In this document: piece after piece, positions 1-7,844 of the stretch | Layout: each line of letters begins with the position of its first letter | How positions within the stretch are numbered: the first letter of the stretch is position 1 | Made by a program: the position numbers and the translations under genes | Notes under the pieces: generated by a model | The model's input: the letters and a program-made list of their open reading frames with translations, nothing else | Database searches by the model: none | Told to the model about the DNA's origin: nothing | Source of the DNA: Bacillota bacterium | Lineage (GTDB): Bacteria > Bacillota > Bacilli > Lactobacillales > Enterococcaceae | Assembly: GCA_023389005.1 (NCBI GenBank) | Contig: JAEWFE010000068.1 | Coordinates: forward strand, 1-19,858 | Length of the DNA: 19,858 bases | Direction of reading: 5' to 3'

Positions 1-93
1 AAAGGCTGCATCGTCTTTAAAAATGACAGATAAGTCCCAAGTTAATTCTTCTGGTACTTCAGAACGTAATGGTAATTGTTTTGTTTCTGACAT
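1..93 (-). CDS. pepF: Oligoendopeptidase F, N-terminal fragment (cut by window edge)
   Basis: Only the first 31 codons lie in the window (MSETKQLPLRSEVPEELTWD...). The pattern of a short polar lead, then R-x-E-x-P-x-E-x-x-W-D-L, is typical of the start of PepF/M3-family oligoendopeptidases, cytoplasmic zinc peptidases that degrade short peptides. The HExxH catalytic site lies outside the window and cannot be checked. The ATG is preceded by a GAGGTG ribosome site about 5 bases upstream. It follows coiA on the same strand, an arrangement common in Lactobacillales. Identification rests on a short stretch plus context. Confidence 0.72.
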   Translation of the reverse strand, partial: MSETKQLPLRSEVPEELTWDLSVIFKDDAAF

Positions 94-133
94 ACAAACA
101 CCTCGTATAATTAAATTTTAATCATCTCTAAGT

Positions 134-139
134 ATTATA
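134..139 (-). promoter_or_regulatory. Extended -10 promoter candidate for pepF
   Basis: On the minus strand TGTTATAAT gives a perfect TATAAT with an upstream TG, an extended -10 element. It overlaps the coiA stop codon and lies about 40 bases before the pepF ATG. No good -35 is visible. pepF may therefore have its own start in addition to read-through from coiA. Confidence 0.45.
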
Positions 140-1133
140 ACACATCTCTCTCATTTAAAAAAAGGTTTGCACTTAATTTTTCACATTCGATGAAGATTTC
201 CTTTAATATTTCTGCTTGATTTAAAAACGGATAATTCCAAGTAAAAGAAAAATTTTTTAATGCTTTTAGCCAAGACGGATAGTTGCCTGTCTGTAAATAC
301 AACATCCGTAAAAGCAACAAATCATGCTCAAACAAGACGTGATAAGGACTTGATAAATAGCACCAACCAGGTAAAGCGAGAAGATTTTGCTGATGGAGAT
401 AGCAAAACTCTTGTAAATCCATAATATGTTGTTGTCGATTAAATAACTGATTTTGCAAATAAAATTGGTATTCCTTCACCGTCCACGAAAAAGACTGTAC
501 AGGTGGCAGCTGCAATTGAAACACTGACTTCAACTTCAAATCAGCCAAAGGGATCTCGTTACAATCATAGAAGTACCCACGACGATAATGCCAACGTAAA
601 TTACTATAGTATAAAAGGACTTTACACTTTTCATCAAATCCATAAAATTGAAAAGCCGCTTGTTTTCTACCACGACAAATCATCGCCTTCACCAATGGAC
701 GTAATTGATGTTTTTTAGGCTGTAATTTGCGTCCTACTAGCCACCAAGGATGATAATTATTAGAAAAATAGCCATGATTACGCTCTTGAAAACGTGTGGT
801 AGATAACGGGGAACACTGCATTTCTATGGCAATTTTTCCTACTAAAAGATCCGGTCGCTGCTTTAATCGTGGCAAATAAGCCTCCATCTGTACGGGCAAT
901 TTTTGCTGTAACAACCATCGATAAAGCTGATTTTTGGCGCGTAAATGCTCGGCCGTCTCTCCTTCACTAAAACTCTCACATGCCTGGTGTTTGAAATGGG
1001 CAAAATGAGCAATTTTATGCTTGCCTCGTTTTAACTGAACTTGCTGCTTACAAGTGGGACAAAAATAATGTTGACTGCGCTTTGCTTGATGCGCATAAGT
1101 CATGATTTGCTGTTCATTCATCGCCAAAAGCAT
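135..1133 (-). CDS. coiA: Competence protein CoiA-like nuclease
   Basis: CoiA is a competence-induced protein that promotes recombination of incoming DNA. The N-terminus carries a zinc-finger-like CPTC (Cys25, Cys28) followed by a His/Cys-rich HFAHFKHQAC stretch. A PD-(D/E)xK-type nuclease core follows: R-P-D-L-L-V-G (Asp95), then I-E-M-Q-C (Glu104, Gln106). The C-terminal half is Leu/Gln/Tyr-rich, as in the family. In-frame GTG and ATG codons occur upstream at 1142 and 1139. ATG 1133 is preferred because AGAGG sits 8 bases before it and too close to the others. The ORF appears intact at 332 aa, close to family length. It lies between ispE and pepF, separated from ispE by a terminator. Whether the host is competent cannot be told from this gene alone. 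Confidence 0.85.
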   Translation of the reverse strand: MLLAMNEQQIMTYAHQAKRSQHYFCPTCKQQVQLKRGKHKIAHFAHFKHQACESFSEGETAEHLRAKNQLYRWLLQQKLPVQMEAYLPRLKQRPDLLVGKIAIEMQCSPLSTTRFQERNHGYFSNNYHPWWLVGRKLQPKKHQLRPLVKAMICRGRKQAAFQFYGFDEKCKVLLYYSNLRWHYRRGYFYDCNEIPLADLKLKSVFQLQLPPVQSFSWTVKEYQFYLQNQLFNRQQHIMDLQEFCYLHQQNLLALPGWCYLSSPYHVLFEHDLLLLRMLYLQTGNYPSWLKALKNFSFTWNYPFLNQAEILKEIFIECEKLSANLFLNERDVL

Positions 1134-1161
1134 CGACATCACCTCTACTTAATAAATACGC

Positions 1162-1207
1162 AAAAAAAAAGAGAAAACCTTGTCGTCAAACAAAATTTTC
1201 TCTTTTT
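1162..1207 (-). terminator. Rho-independent terminator after ispE
   Basis: A perfect 12-bp inverted repeat (AAAAAGAGAAAA at 1166-1177 and TTTTCTCTTTTT at 1196-1207) starts 2 bases past the ispE stop and ends in a T-run on the minus strand. The stem is A/T-rich with an 18-base loop, so efficiency may be moderate. Confidence 0.65.
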
Positions 1208-1209
1208 AA

Positions 1210-2061
1210 TTATGGTAATGTCCGCACAAGATACACTTCCTCACAGAAACCTTTGAGGGCATTGTAGATTCTTTGGGCACGCGAATATTTCTGACATAAG
1301 GCAAAGACAGTCGGCCCACTGCCACTCATCACCGCCACATCGGCACCAAATTTCAACATTTTATCTTTCATTTTTTGGACAACGGGATATTTTTGAATCG
1401 TCACACTTTCCAAATTATTGCCCATATTTGCAATCATCGCCTGATAATCTTGGGCTTCAATCGCGGCAATCAAATCATCAATCGGCACATGCTCAAGCTG
1501 GGTCGCATCCACGATTTGAAAGATTTTACGGGTCGATACACTGATTCTAGGCTTGACCAAAACCACCCAACACTGCGGCATCGAGACAATGGGTTCCACA
1601 ATTTCGCCTTTACCACTGATTTTTGCGGTCGTTCCATGCAAACAAAACGGCACATCGGTACCCACTTGCATGCCGATTTCGATTAACTCATCCATAGATA
1701 ATCCTAAGTCCCACAAACGATTCAATCCACGCAAGGCTGCGGCACAATCACTGCTACCACCACCCAAACCAGCTGCTACCGGAATGCGTTTTTCAATCGT
1801 GATTTTGACCCCTTTTTGAATCTGATAACGCTCCTTTAAAATTTCTGCAGCTTGATAGACATTATTGCGCTTATCGACCGGCAAAAAGGCTTTATTACTT
1901 GTGACAATAATCTCATCAGTTGGCAAGGACTCAATCTTCAAATGGTCAGCCAAATCCACGCTTGCCATTACCATCTTAAGCTCATGATAGTCATCTGCTC
2001 TTTTGTATAATACGTCCAGTCCAAGATTAATCTTCGCTGGGGCTTTTTCGTAAATTTCCAT
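1210..2061 (-). CDS. ispE: 4-diphosphocytidyl-2-C-methyl-D-erythritol kinase
   Basis: This GHMP-family kinase phosphorylates the 2-hydroxyl of CDP-methylerythritol in the non-mevalonate (MEP) isoprenoid pathway. Visible motifs are APAKINL (Lys10), the glycine-rich ATP loop AAGLGGGSSD (about residues 97-105), GTDVPF (Asp136) and the C-terminal MSGSGPTVFA. Lys10 and Asp136 match the known catalytic pair. At 283 aa it has the usual length. A GTG at 2070 is in frame, but ATG 2061 is preferred because AGGTG lies 6 bases upstream. It follows the 53-codon ORF by 62 bases and ends at a terminator. Its presence implies that the organism uses the MEP pathway at least in part. Confidence 0.95.
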   Translation of the reverse strand: MEIYEKAPAKINLGLDVLYKRADDYHELKMVMASVDLADHLKIESLPTDEIIVTSNKAFLPVDKRNNVYQAAEILKERYQIQKGVKITIEKRIPVAAGLGGGSSDCAAALRGLNRLWDLGLSMDELIEIGMQVGTDVPFCLHGTTAKISGKGEIVEPIVSMPQCWVVLVKPRISVSTRKIFQIVDATQLEHVPIDDLIAAIEAQDYQAMIANMGNNLESVTIQKYPVVQKMKDKMLKFGADVAVMSGSGPTVFALCQKYSRAQRIYNALKGFCEEVYLVRTLP

Positions 2062-2096
2062 CGGCCTCACCTATCTCTTTAGACTCTTTGTTGTCC

Positions 2097-2102
2097 ATTT
2101 TA
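2097..2102 (-). promoter_or_regulatory. Extended -10 promoter candidate for ispE
   Basis: The minus strand reads TGTTAAAAT, a TG-extended -10 (TAAAAT), about 35 bases before the ispE ATG. No convincing -35 is present. No terminator separates ispE from the ABC gene, so read-through is also possible. Confidence 0.35.
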
Positions 2103-2123
2103 ACATAGAGGACGCCTGCTTGC

Positions 2124-2285
2124 CTAGTCGCGCGTGTTGTGAGGTGTGTCATAGAACAATGCTTGCTCCAATTCATCTAGCGTATAATAGTTACCATTCT
2201 TCATTTCCAAATAATTTTCGTCAATCTGTCTACCTAACTCATCTAACAGTTTTTCACGAATCCTCTCAAATAAAAAACCTATCAT
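2124..2285 (-). CDS. Small acidic protein coupled to the ABC exporter
   Basis: A 53-codon ORF starts MIGFLFERIREKLLDELGRQ and ends DTPHNTRD. Its ATG overlaps the stop codon of the ABC transporter as ATGA, the classic arrangement for translational coupling. There is no strong separate ribosome site beyond GGAAG at the end of the exporter gene. The sequence is charged, with a likely amphipathic helix at residues 5-30 and a second short helix (YTLDELEQAL) at residues 34-43. There is no signal peptide or obvious membrane segment. I do not recognise the family. It could be a small accessory protein of the transporter or of ispE regulation. It is called a gene because of the overlap and protein-like composition. 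Confidence 0.5.
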   Translation of the reverse strand: MIGFLFERIREKLLDELGRQIDENYLEMKNGNYYTLDELEQALFYDTPHNTRD

Positions 2286-3853
2286 GCTTCCAAATGCACG
2301 ACTTCATCAAAGCAGCCTGCACGTTCAGGTGTTAGATGATGGGTAATGGTTAAATAGGTTAAATCCGGTTTCTTTAAAAATAGTTGCTCAATTTTCTGGG
2401 CATTTTGCTGATCTAAATTGGCTAAAGCTTCATCTAAAATCAAAATCTCACGCGGATGCAACAAGGCGCGAATGAGACCAATGCGCTGTTTTTGCCCAGT
2501 GGAAAGTGAATGTTCATTGATTGATTCAGCTAACTTACTTTGAAAATCGGGTAAATTCATTTGTTCTAACAGGGAAATCAACTGTTCATCTGTTATCTTT
2601 TCATCCCACAAAGTTAAATTGTTTCGCAAAGTATCCTGAAAAATATGCGTCTGATTGCTCACAAAGTTGATTCTTTTTAGCAAACTATTTTCATCTAACG
2701 TCTGTAAATCCGTCTCGTTATAAAAAATTTTGCCGTGATAATCGCGTAAATTTCCCAATAGTAATGCAAGTAAAGTTGATTTGCCACTGCCAGACTGCCC
2801 AACAATAGCATATTTCTTCCCGCGTTCCAAGTTTAAAGATAAATTGGTAAATACAGCATGGTTGCCAAACTGATAACCCACTTTTTCCAATTGAATTTGC
2901 TTGAAGTTTCCGGTAAATTCACGACGTTGTACCTGGCTTTCTGAATGAAACTTTTGAAATATCGGCCGTACTGATGCCATCGAGACACGCAACTGATTAA
3001 AGGTCGTTAGTGAATTAAAAATATTTCCCGCAATTTGTCCCACCGAAGAAATCGCCCCAATCGAAATTTGGCCTAATGCAATGAGCAAACCCGTCAGCAA
3101 TAACACGCCAACTTGACCGATAATTGAAAAGAGTGCCATCACAACTTCAATTGCGGTACTTTTTTTGGTAAATTTCATCTTTTCAGCCATGAAGTGACGC
3201 ATGATTTTCAAAAACTGTTGACTAATTACTTGCTTTTGACTAGCATAATATAACGTCGAATACCCCGCTAATTGATCGGTCATTGCCGCCACAAAGCTTT
3301 CATTCGCTATAGAAAAATCGCCCATCACACGCTCCATCCGCTTAGCAAACGGCTGTGGTAAATAAGTCAGTGCTAACGTTAACCCAATTGTCAAAACAAC
3401 AATCCGATAATCAAAATTTAATAACGCTACAATTGAAAAAAGCGTGGTAAAAACAGTTGATAGCAAACTGTAAAAACTTGCAAATCCTGATTGTTCAATA
3501 ATTTGAATATCATTGTTTAAAATCGACAAGTGCTCTCCTTGATCCTTTTGCTTAAAACTTTGAAAAGGTGCCTGCTGTATTTTTTGCAAATAATCATTGC
3601 GAATCAAGATACTCATCTTCTGTATTAACCATGTCTGAAAAACGGTACACACATAAATCAGCAACAAATAGCCTAAGTATGCCGCCAAATTACACCCTAT
3701 CCAGAAGAGAAAGCCATAGAAATCTTTTTTCACCAATGCATCGGTCATCACAGACAGCGTGACTGATGCCAATACGAGACTCGCGGACTGCAATGCCAAA
3801 AGAAGCATCAATACTAGATTTTCAAATTTATAGGCGAATAGATATTTTTTCAT
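2282..3853 (-). CDS. ABC transporter, fused permease and ATPase (exporter type)
   Basis: This half-transporter has an N-terminal membrane domain (about six hydrophobic segments within residues 10-290) fused to a C-terminal nucleotide-binding domain. Walker A is GQSGSGKST (about 352-360), the signature is LSTGQ rather than LSGGQ (about 450), Walker B is ILILDE (about 470-475) and the switch histidine is in TITHH (about 505). All catalytic residues are present. At 523 aa it is slightly short for a type-I exporter. Start ATG 3853 is chosen because GGAGGT lies 8 bases upstream; six upstream codons are rejected. It probably works as a homodimer exporting a peptide, lipid or drug. The adjacent Rgg-family regulator suggests a regulated peptide or bacteriocin-type exporter, but no substrate gene is visible. 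Confidence 0.85.
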   Translation of the reverse strand: MKKYLFAYKFENLVLMLLLALQSASLVLASVTLSVMTDALVKKDFYGFLFWIGCNLAAYLGYLLLIYVCTVFQTWLIQKMSILIRNDYLQKIQQAPFQSFKQKDQGEHLSILNNDIQIIEQSGFASFYSLLSTVFTTLFSIVALLNFDYRIVVLTIGLTLALTYLPQPFAKRMERVMGDFSIANESFVAAMTDQLAGYSTLYYASQKQVISQQFLKIMRHFMAEKMKFTKKSTAIEVVMALFSIIGQVGVLLLTGLLIALGQISIGAISSVGQIAGNIFNSLTTFNQLRVSMASVRPIFQKFHSESQVQRREFTGNFKQIQLEKVGYQFGNHAVFTNLSLNLERGKKYAIVGQSGSGKSTLLALLLGNLRDYHGKIFYNETDLQTLDENSLLKRINFVSNQTHIFQDTLRNNLTLWDEKITDEQLISLLEQMNLPDFQSKLAESINEHSLSTGQKQRIGLIRALLHPREILILDEALANLDQQNAQKIEQLFLKKPDLTYLTITHHLTPERAGCFDEVVHLEA

Positions 3854-3870
3854 AATCCTTGACCTCCACA

Positions 3871-3903
3871 AAAATAAACCTATAGAAGTTAATCTTCCAT
3901 AGG
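3871..3903 (-). terminator. Hairpin between the rgg pseudogene and the ABC gene
   Basis: CCTATAGAAG (3879-3888) pairs with CTTCCATAGG (3894-3903) with one mismatch. On the minus strand it is followed by TTTATTTTT. It lies between the end of the Rgg pseudogene and the exporter start codon, so it may terminate rgg transcripts or act as a leader hairpin for the exporter. Confidence 0.5.
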
Positions 3904-3940
3904 CCTAGTGTAAGGTATGTTTAACAGATTGTTTAAAAAT

Positions 3941-3959
3941 TGTCATATAGTGGAATTGA
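3941..3959 (+). repeat. 19-bp inverted repeat, copy 1
   Basis: TGTCATATAGTGGAATTGA is the exact reverse complement of 4879-4897. This copy contains the last codons and TGA stop of the Rgg pseudogene and lies upstream of the exporter gene. Confidence 0.85.
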
Positions 3960-4815
3960 TTAGTTCCTCATAAACACGCTCATGAGCTAATCTTAAATTT
4001 TCAGCTTCTAATGTTTTGAGGGTAGCTAAAACTGCCATCATTTTTTGCTTTCCTTGTTCTTTTTTATCCGACTTAAATAAATAAATTCCCAAAACAAATT
4101 GATATTCCATGCGATCATAAAGTGCTGTTTCCGGAATCCCCAGTTGTTGTATAAGGTCTAAGTAATTCTTTGCTAAATCCAATAAATCTCTTTCTAAAAA
4201 AATGGCCACAATATTGATTAACAGCTCTATTCTAGCCTTTTGATTCGCTTCATTACTGCCAAAAAGCGTGGTCTTAAAGAGAATTTCACGCGCTAAAGCC
4301 TCGATTACTTTATCATTTAACGCAGACAAACTATTGCCAAAAATAATTAATTCACGCTTGCCCCACTGTTCAATTGAAAAGAGGTAATCAGAAATTGCCA
4401 TCATTTTTTCATTTGTTATAGGTTGATTGGTGAGATTGACCAAGAAGGACTCAATCATAATTGCATTGTATAGAAAAGTTTTTTGTTTGCTTTCCTCATA
4501 TTTTTTCATTTCGGCTTGATAAAATTTCTCTAGCGCAAAAGAATTTCCTTGATAAAACGCTGAACTGACCTTATCTAATAGTTTCTCAGTAGCAGTGGCT
4601 CGTTCATTGGCTAAAATACCGTAAAATTCCTCAATACTCACATCCAGCCTTTCAAGCAAGAGGAAAAAGCGCGACAAGGAGATTTCTGATTAACCCCGTT
4701 CAAATTTAGATAAAAAAGAGACCGATAAAAAATCCCCTGCCACATCTTTTAGTGTTAATTTTTTGGATAATCTAAACTTTTTAAACAATGCCCCCATCTC
4801 AGTTGTGTCAAACAT
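3943..4815 (-). pseudogene. Rgg/GadR/MutR-family regulator interrupted by one stop codon
   Basis: Reading through one in-frame TAA at 4690-4692 gives a continuous Rgg-type protein of about 289 codons, normal for the family. The N-terminal XRE-type HTH (residues 7-41: FKKFRLSKKLTLKDVAGDFL, then SVSFLSKFERG) runs into the stop at codon 42. The same frame continues SEISLSRFFLLLERLDVSIEEF and then the helical repeat domain. Rgg proteins usually read K-F-E-R-G-[E/D/N]-S-E-I-S, so a GAA to TAA change is the simplest explanation. The gene starts at ATG 4815, with GAGAGG 7 bases upstream. Rgg proteins are cytoplasmic receptors for short peptide pheromones and control neighbouring genes, here probably the exporter. 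A TTG at 4677 could restart translation but would lack the HTH. A sequencing error cannot be excluded. Confidence 0.85.
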
Positions 4816-4848
4816 GTGCAACCCTCTCTTCCAATTATTCTTAGCTAG

Positions 4849-4854
4849 AGTATA
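4849..4854 (-). promoter_or_regulatory. Extended -10 promoter of the rgg pseudogene
   Basis: The minus strand reads TGTTATACT, a TG-extended -10 (TATACT), about 34 bases before the ATG. The -35 region is poor. The 19-bp repeat at 4879-4897 sits just upstream, where an activator or autoregulator could bind. Confidence 0.5.
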
Positions 4855-4878
4855 ACATGGAATGATCCGTTTCACCTT

Positions 4879-4897
4879 TCAATTCCACTATATGACA
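4879..4897 (-). repeat. 19-bp inverted repeat, copy 2
   Basis: TCAATTCCACTATATGACA on the plus strand is the exact reverse complement of 3941-3959. It lies 25 bases upstream of the rgg -10 element. The two copies bracket the regulator. Confidence 0.85.
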
Positions 4898-4923
4898 TTT
4901 TTTCATTTACAGATATTTATTTA

Positions 4924-5055
4924 TCCCGGATATGCAATGTTTTTAGAGGGATTCCCATTTGTGCACCAATACTTGTTTTCTATCCCGGATATGCAAAAAT
5001 CCTATTATGTTTCCCATATACGCAACAAAACAACCGATACGTCCCGGATATGCAA
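4924..5055 (+). repeat. Array of five 14-mer repeats (TCCCGGATATGCAA type)
   Basis: Exact copies of TCCCGGATATGCAA start at 4924, 4983 and 5042. Degenerate copies start at 4953 (TCCCATTTGTGCAC) and 5012 (TCCCATATACGCAA, 11/14). The spacing is 29, 30, 29 and 30 bases. A further exact copy is at 12281. The array fills most of the gene-free stretch 4816-5139. The overlapping plus-strand reading frame has no ribosome site and is not called. Confidence 0.8.
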
Positions 5056-5084
5056 AAAACTGGCAGTTGAAAATCAACTACCAG
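5054..5084 (-). terminator. Terminator of the PTS operon (repeat family copy A)
   Basis: CTGGCAGTTGA (5060-5070) and TCAACTACCAG (5074-5084) form an 11-bp stem in minus-strand RNA, using one G-U pair, with a 3-base loop and six U after it. On the plus strand the same position is a C-A mismatch, so the hairpin is adapted to minus-strand RNA. It lies 55 bases past the regulator stop. Close relatives occur at 11841 and 12293. Confidence 0.85.
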
Positions 5085-5139
5085 TCTCAATTTCTAAAAA
5101 TTCTTTAACTAGTATAATACACCCAACATATATATTCTC

Positions 5140-7212
5140 TTAATTATATGACTCAATATAATCGTATATTTGTACACTATCAGTTGAACTTGATAATAAG
5201 TCACAAAACACTTTATCTTCAAGCAAATTTATTAGTTGGGACATTGCTTTTAAGTGTTTTTGATTGTCCACCGCCGACAACGTAAAGATATATTTAAACT
5301 GTTTTTGAGCAATACTCACAGCTTCTGATAATACTGTAATCGATAAACCTAAATCCATCGCTCCTTGATCAGGTCTCGCATGAGGAAACGCTATATTAGG
5401 AAGAATAACAATATATTCACCTGATTTTTTACAAGATTCAATCATTGCATGAATGTACTCCCGTGTAATAACTTTTTTCTTTAATAAAGGCATTGCTGCT
5501 AAATAAAGTGCCTCTTCCCAACCATTAGCTTTAATCCCTAATTGAATATATTCAGGTTGAATCATATCAATCAAATTTACTTCTTCAACAAAAGAATCTT
5601 GATCTTCATTTTCTACAGATACATCACTTAAATAGTCAATTAGTTCCGCCTTTAATTTTTGATAGTCATTGATAGAAGCATTATTTTGAACAATATCTAA
5701 CACTCGATATACATCAAAACATTTCATATTATTCACATTTTTTCCATATACTTCATTAATCAATTGTGCTTTCTCAAAATTAGACATAACAGGATTTACG
5801 ACAAAAACAGGTTTATCTAGACTATAAAGTTGGAGATTCGAAACAGTGGTAAAAATAAAGTCATATTCATAGATTCCGCTAAAAACATCTTGTGTAGTCA
5901 TTGGACCTAATAAAATTATATCTGGAAATAAATTTTTTAATTCATTATATACCATTACAGAACTACCTATTCCATTAGGGCAGACAATTAAACCAACTCT
6001 TTTCTTAACTTCAAATTCTTCATTCTCCTTAATTATTGTAACGAAATGTATTGTAAGAAGCGAAATTTCCTCTTCGGGTATTGCCACATTCATCAAATCC
6101 CCAACTGGCTTTAACGTTTCTTCTAGAAGCTGATAAACATCATAATAATCTTCCTTAATTTTTTCATGTAAATAATTAATTATCGGTATTTGAAAAAACA
6201 ACCTATAATACACTGGTCTGAAATGACTATATAATTGATTAATAATTCTCTTTTTATCATTAAATCTGATACCTGAGATCATTTCAAATCGGTAAATGAT
6301 ACGGTCAACCAATTCTAAAATCACAGATGAATCTTCCTCACATTCATCTGATTTCCTAAGTGTAGACCCCATTAACCATCCTGTTAAATATAATTTTGCA
6401 CCAGTTGAATCTACATTAAATTCTACAAGAAATTCGTTTGCGATTTTGTATTCCTTCATTTTATAAAATGTAGAAAAATTAAATTTATCATATTCTTGAA
6501 GCCATTGTTCATTCAATCTTGGCAAAAGAAAAAATAAAATATATTTCAATTCATTTAATCGATTTTCTACTAAAATAGCCTGATATTCATTCAAAATTTT
6601 TATAAATGTCGATTTAACTTTGTTAAAATACTCTTGTAAATTTTCACTTCTAATAAAGTAATCATATATAAATAATTGATTATTTATATTTGTATCTGAC
6701 AAACAATGCTTAATGAAGTATTCATTAAGATTAGTTTCATCTCCAACAATATGATAACCTTCTTTACGATTATAAACTATGAATAAATCATTTGATTTTA
6801 AAATTTCATTCAACTTTTTTAAATCTGAAACTACCGTAGTTTTGCCTACTTTTACTGCATCAATAAAATGATTCATGGATAGATACTCATCTTTGTAATA
6901 ATACATCATCAAAAAAATATATTTAATTCTTTCTTCCCCACTTAATGAATAATCCTCAAAAATCAAATTTTTTAGAACTATATCAATAAAAAATAATCTA
7001 GTTTGACTAGACAAATATATATATTCATTTGTAATTGACAATTCTTCTAGATTATTTAAACGTAAAATTTCGTTTACTTTTAAGACATTATACTCAATCT
7101 GTGTTCTGGATAAATCTAGAAATTTCATTATTTCGGTTATTTGTAGGACAGGTTTAGCTATTAGTTTTTCAATAATAATTCTAGTTCTATAATCGAACAC
7201 ATCTATCACCAT
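5140..7212 (-). CDS. PRD-containing PTS transcription regulator (MtlR/LicR/BglG-type activator)
   Basis: The 690-aa protein has the domain order of PTS-controlled activators. It begins with two N-terminal helix-turn-helix regions (about residues 8-50 and 105-155). Two PRD regions follow (about 170-280 and 300-395), then an EIIB-like domain with CPNGIGSS (Cys411), then an EIIA-like domain with F-P-H-A-R (His611). PRD2 keeps two candidate phosphohistidines, His330 (LYSHFRP) and His389 (LTIHF). PRD1 shows no histidine at the matching position (YILFFLLPRLN). Phosphorylation by HPr and the PTS EIIB normally sets activity in this family. It is the last gene of the operon and overlaps the KDPG aldolase gene by 7 bases (ATGGTGA). 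ATG 7212 or GTG 7209 could start it; neither has a strong ribosome site, which fits translational coupling. It probably activates this operon. Confidence 0.88.
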   Translation of the reverse strand: MVIDVFDYRTRIIIEKLIAKPVLQITEIMKFLDLSRTQIEYNVLKVNEILRLNNLEELSITNEYIYLSSQTRLFFIDIVLKNLIFEDYSLSGEERIKYIFLMMYYYKDEYLSMNHFIDAVKVGKTTVVSDLKKLNEILKSNDLFIVYNRKEGYHIVGDETNLNEYFIKHCLSDTNINNQLFIYDYFIRSENLQEYFNKVKSTFIKILNEYQAILVENRLNELKYILFFLLPRLNEQWLQEYDKFNFSTFYKMKEYKIANEFLVEFNVDSTGAKLYLTGWLMGSTLRKSDECEEDSSVILELVDRIIYRFEMISGIRFNDKKRIINQLYSHFRPVYYRLFFQIPIINYLHEKIKEDYYDVYQLLEETLKPVGDLMNVAIPEEEISLLTIHFVTIIKENEEFEVKKRVGLIVCPNGIGSSVMVYNELKNLFPDIILLGPMTTQDVFSGIYEYDFIFTTVSNLQLYSLDKPVFVVNPVMSNFEKAQLINEVYGKNVNNMKCFDVYRVLDIVQNNASINDYQKLKAELIDYLSDVSVENEDQDSFVEEVNLIDMIQPEYIQLGIKANGWEEALYLAAMPLLKKKVITREYIHAMIESCKKSGEYIVILPNIAFPHARPDQGAMDLGLSITVLSEAVSIAQKQFKYIFTLSAVDNQKHLKAMSQLINLLEDKVFCDLLSSSTDSVQIYDYIESYN

Positions 7213-7841
7213 CTACTCATAGTATTTTTTATCTTCTGTTTTATTGCAGAAGCATTATATGCTATATCCTTTGTTGAACCTTGTGATAATAATGTTCCAA
7301 CACCCATACAATCTACTCCAACACTTAACCATTCTGGAATATTATCAATTTTTACACCACCTGAAGATAATATAGGCACATATGGCAAAGGTGTTTTTAT
7401 TGTAGATATAATCTTCGGGCCAACCAAGGATGACGTAGGGAAGGCTTTAATCATATCTGCCCCATGTTCTAAAGCACAAACTACTTCACTCATTGTACTA
7501 CATCCAGGAATATAGCTAATTTGATATCTATTACACATTTTTGCGACTTCGGGATTAAAAGTAGGAGATATAATAAATTTTGCTCCACTTATCATTGCAA
7601 GTCTTGCTGTTTCAGAGTCCAGAACAGTCCCTGCGCCAATTATTATTTTATCTCCATAATATTGATCTAATTGTTTTATGATATCACTAGCATTGAAATT
7701 TGTATAGCTTATTTCCAAACATCTAACACCTCCCGATAAACATCCGTCTACAATCTCCCTTGCACGTTCAAAACTCTCAACTCTAATAATAGCCATAACT
7801 TTTTCATCAACTATCTGTTTAAGTAATTCATATTTTTTCAT
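7206..7841 (-). CDS. 2-keto-3-deoxy-phosphogluconate (KDPG/KHG) type aldolase
   Basis: This 211-aa class I aldolase of the Eda/DgaF family cleaves 2-keto-3-deoxy-6-phospho-sugar acids to pyruvate and an aldehyde phosphate. Family motifs are M-A-I-I-R (Arg20), the catalytic Glu43 in L-E-I-S-Y-T-N, G-A-G-T-V-L (59-64), I-S-P-T-F-N, the Schiff-base Lys132 in M-I-K-A-F-P, and the phosphate-binding SSGGV and GVGT near the C-terminus. GAGGAG lies 9 bases before ATG 7841, inside the end of the upstream aldolase gene, which stops 3 bases earlier. Exact substrate stereochemistry cannot be read from sequence. It is the second pyruvate-forming aldolase in the same operon, which is unusual. Confidence 0.88.
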   Translation of the reverse strand: MKKYELLKQIVDEKVMAIIRVESFERAREIVDGCLSGGVRCLEISYTNFNASDIIKQLDQYYGDKIIIGAGTVLDSETARLAMISGAKFIISPTFNPEVAKMCNRYQISYIPGCSTMSEVVCALEHGADMIKAFPTSSLVGPKIISTIKTPLPYVPILSSGGVKIDNIPEWLSVGVDCMGVGTLLSQGSTKDIAYNASAIKQKIKNTMSRW

Positions 7842-7844
7842 AGC

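Noticed and set aside
503..718. Plus-strand 71-codon frame opposite coiA.
   Set aside because: It is an antisense shadow without a ribosome site or recognisable features.
4677..4815. Two separate genes in place of one broken regulator (a 41-codon HTH peptide and a second protein with a TTG start).
   Set aside because: The frame is continuous across a single stop, residues on both sides match one Rgg-type protein, and no ribosome site precedes the TTG.
4924..5055. Mini CRISPR array.
   Set aside because: Units are only 14 bases with two degenerate copies, the intervening bases are themselves partly repeated with a 59-base period, and no cas genes are present.
4862..5143. Plus-strand 93-codon frame starting MIRFTFQFHYMTFF, which could look like a short hydrophobic peptide precursor next to the Rgg gene.
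   Set aside because: It has no ribosome site, is built from the repeat array and terminator sequence, and lacks a typical short pheromone-peptide layout.
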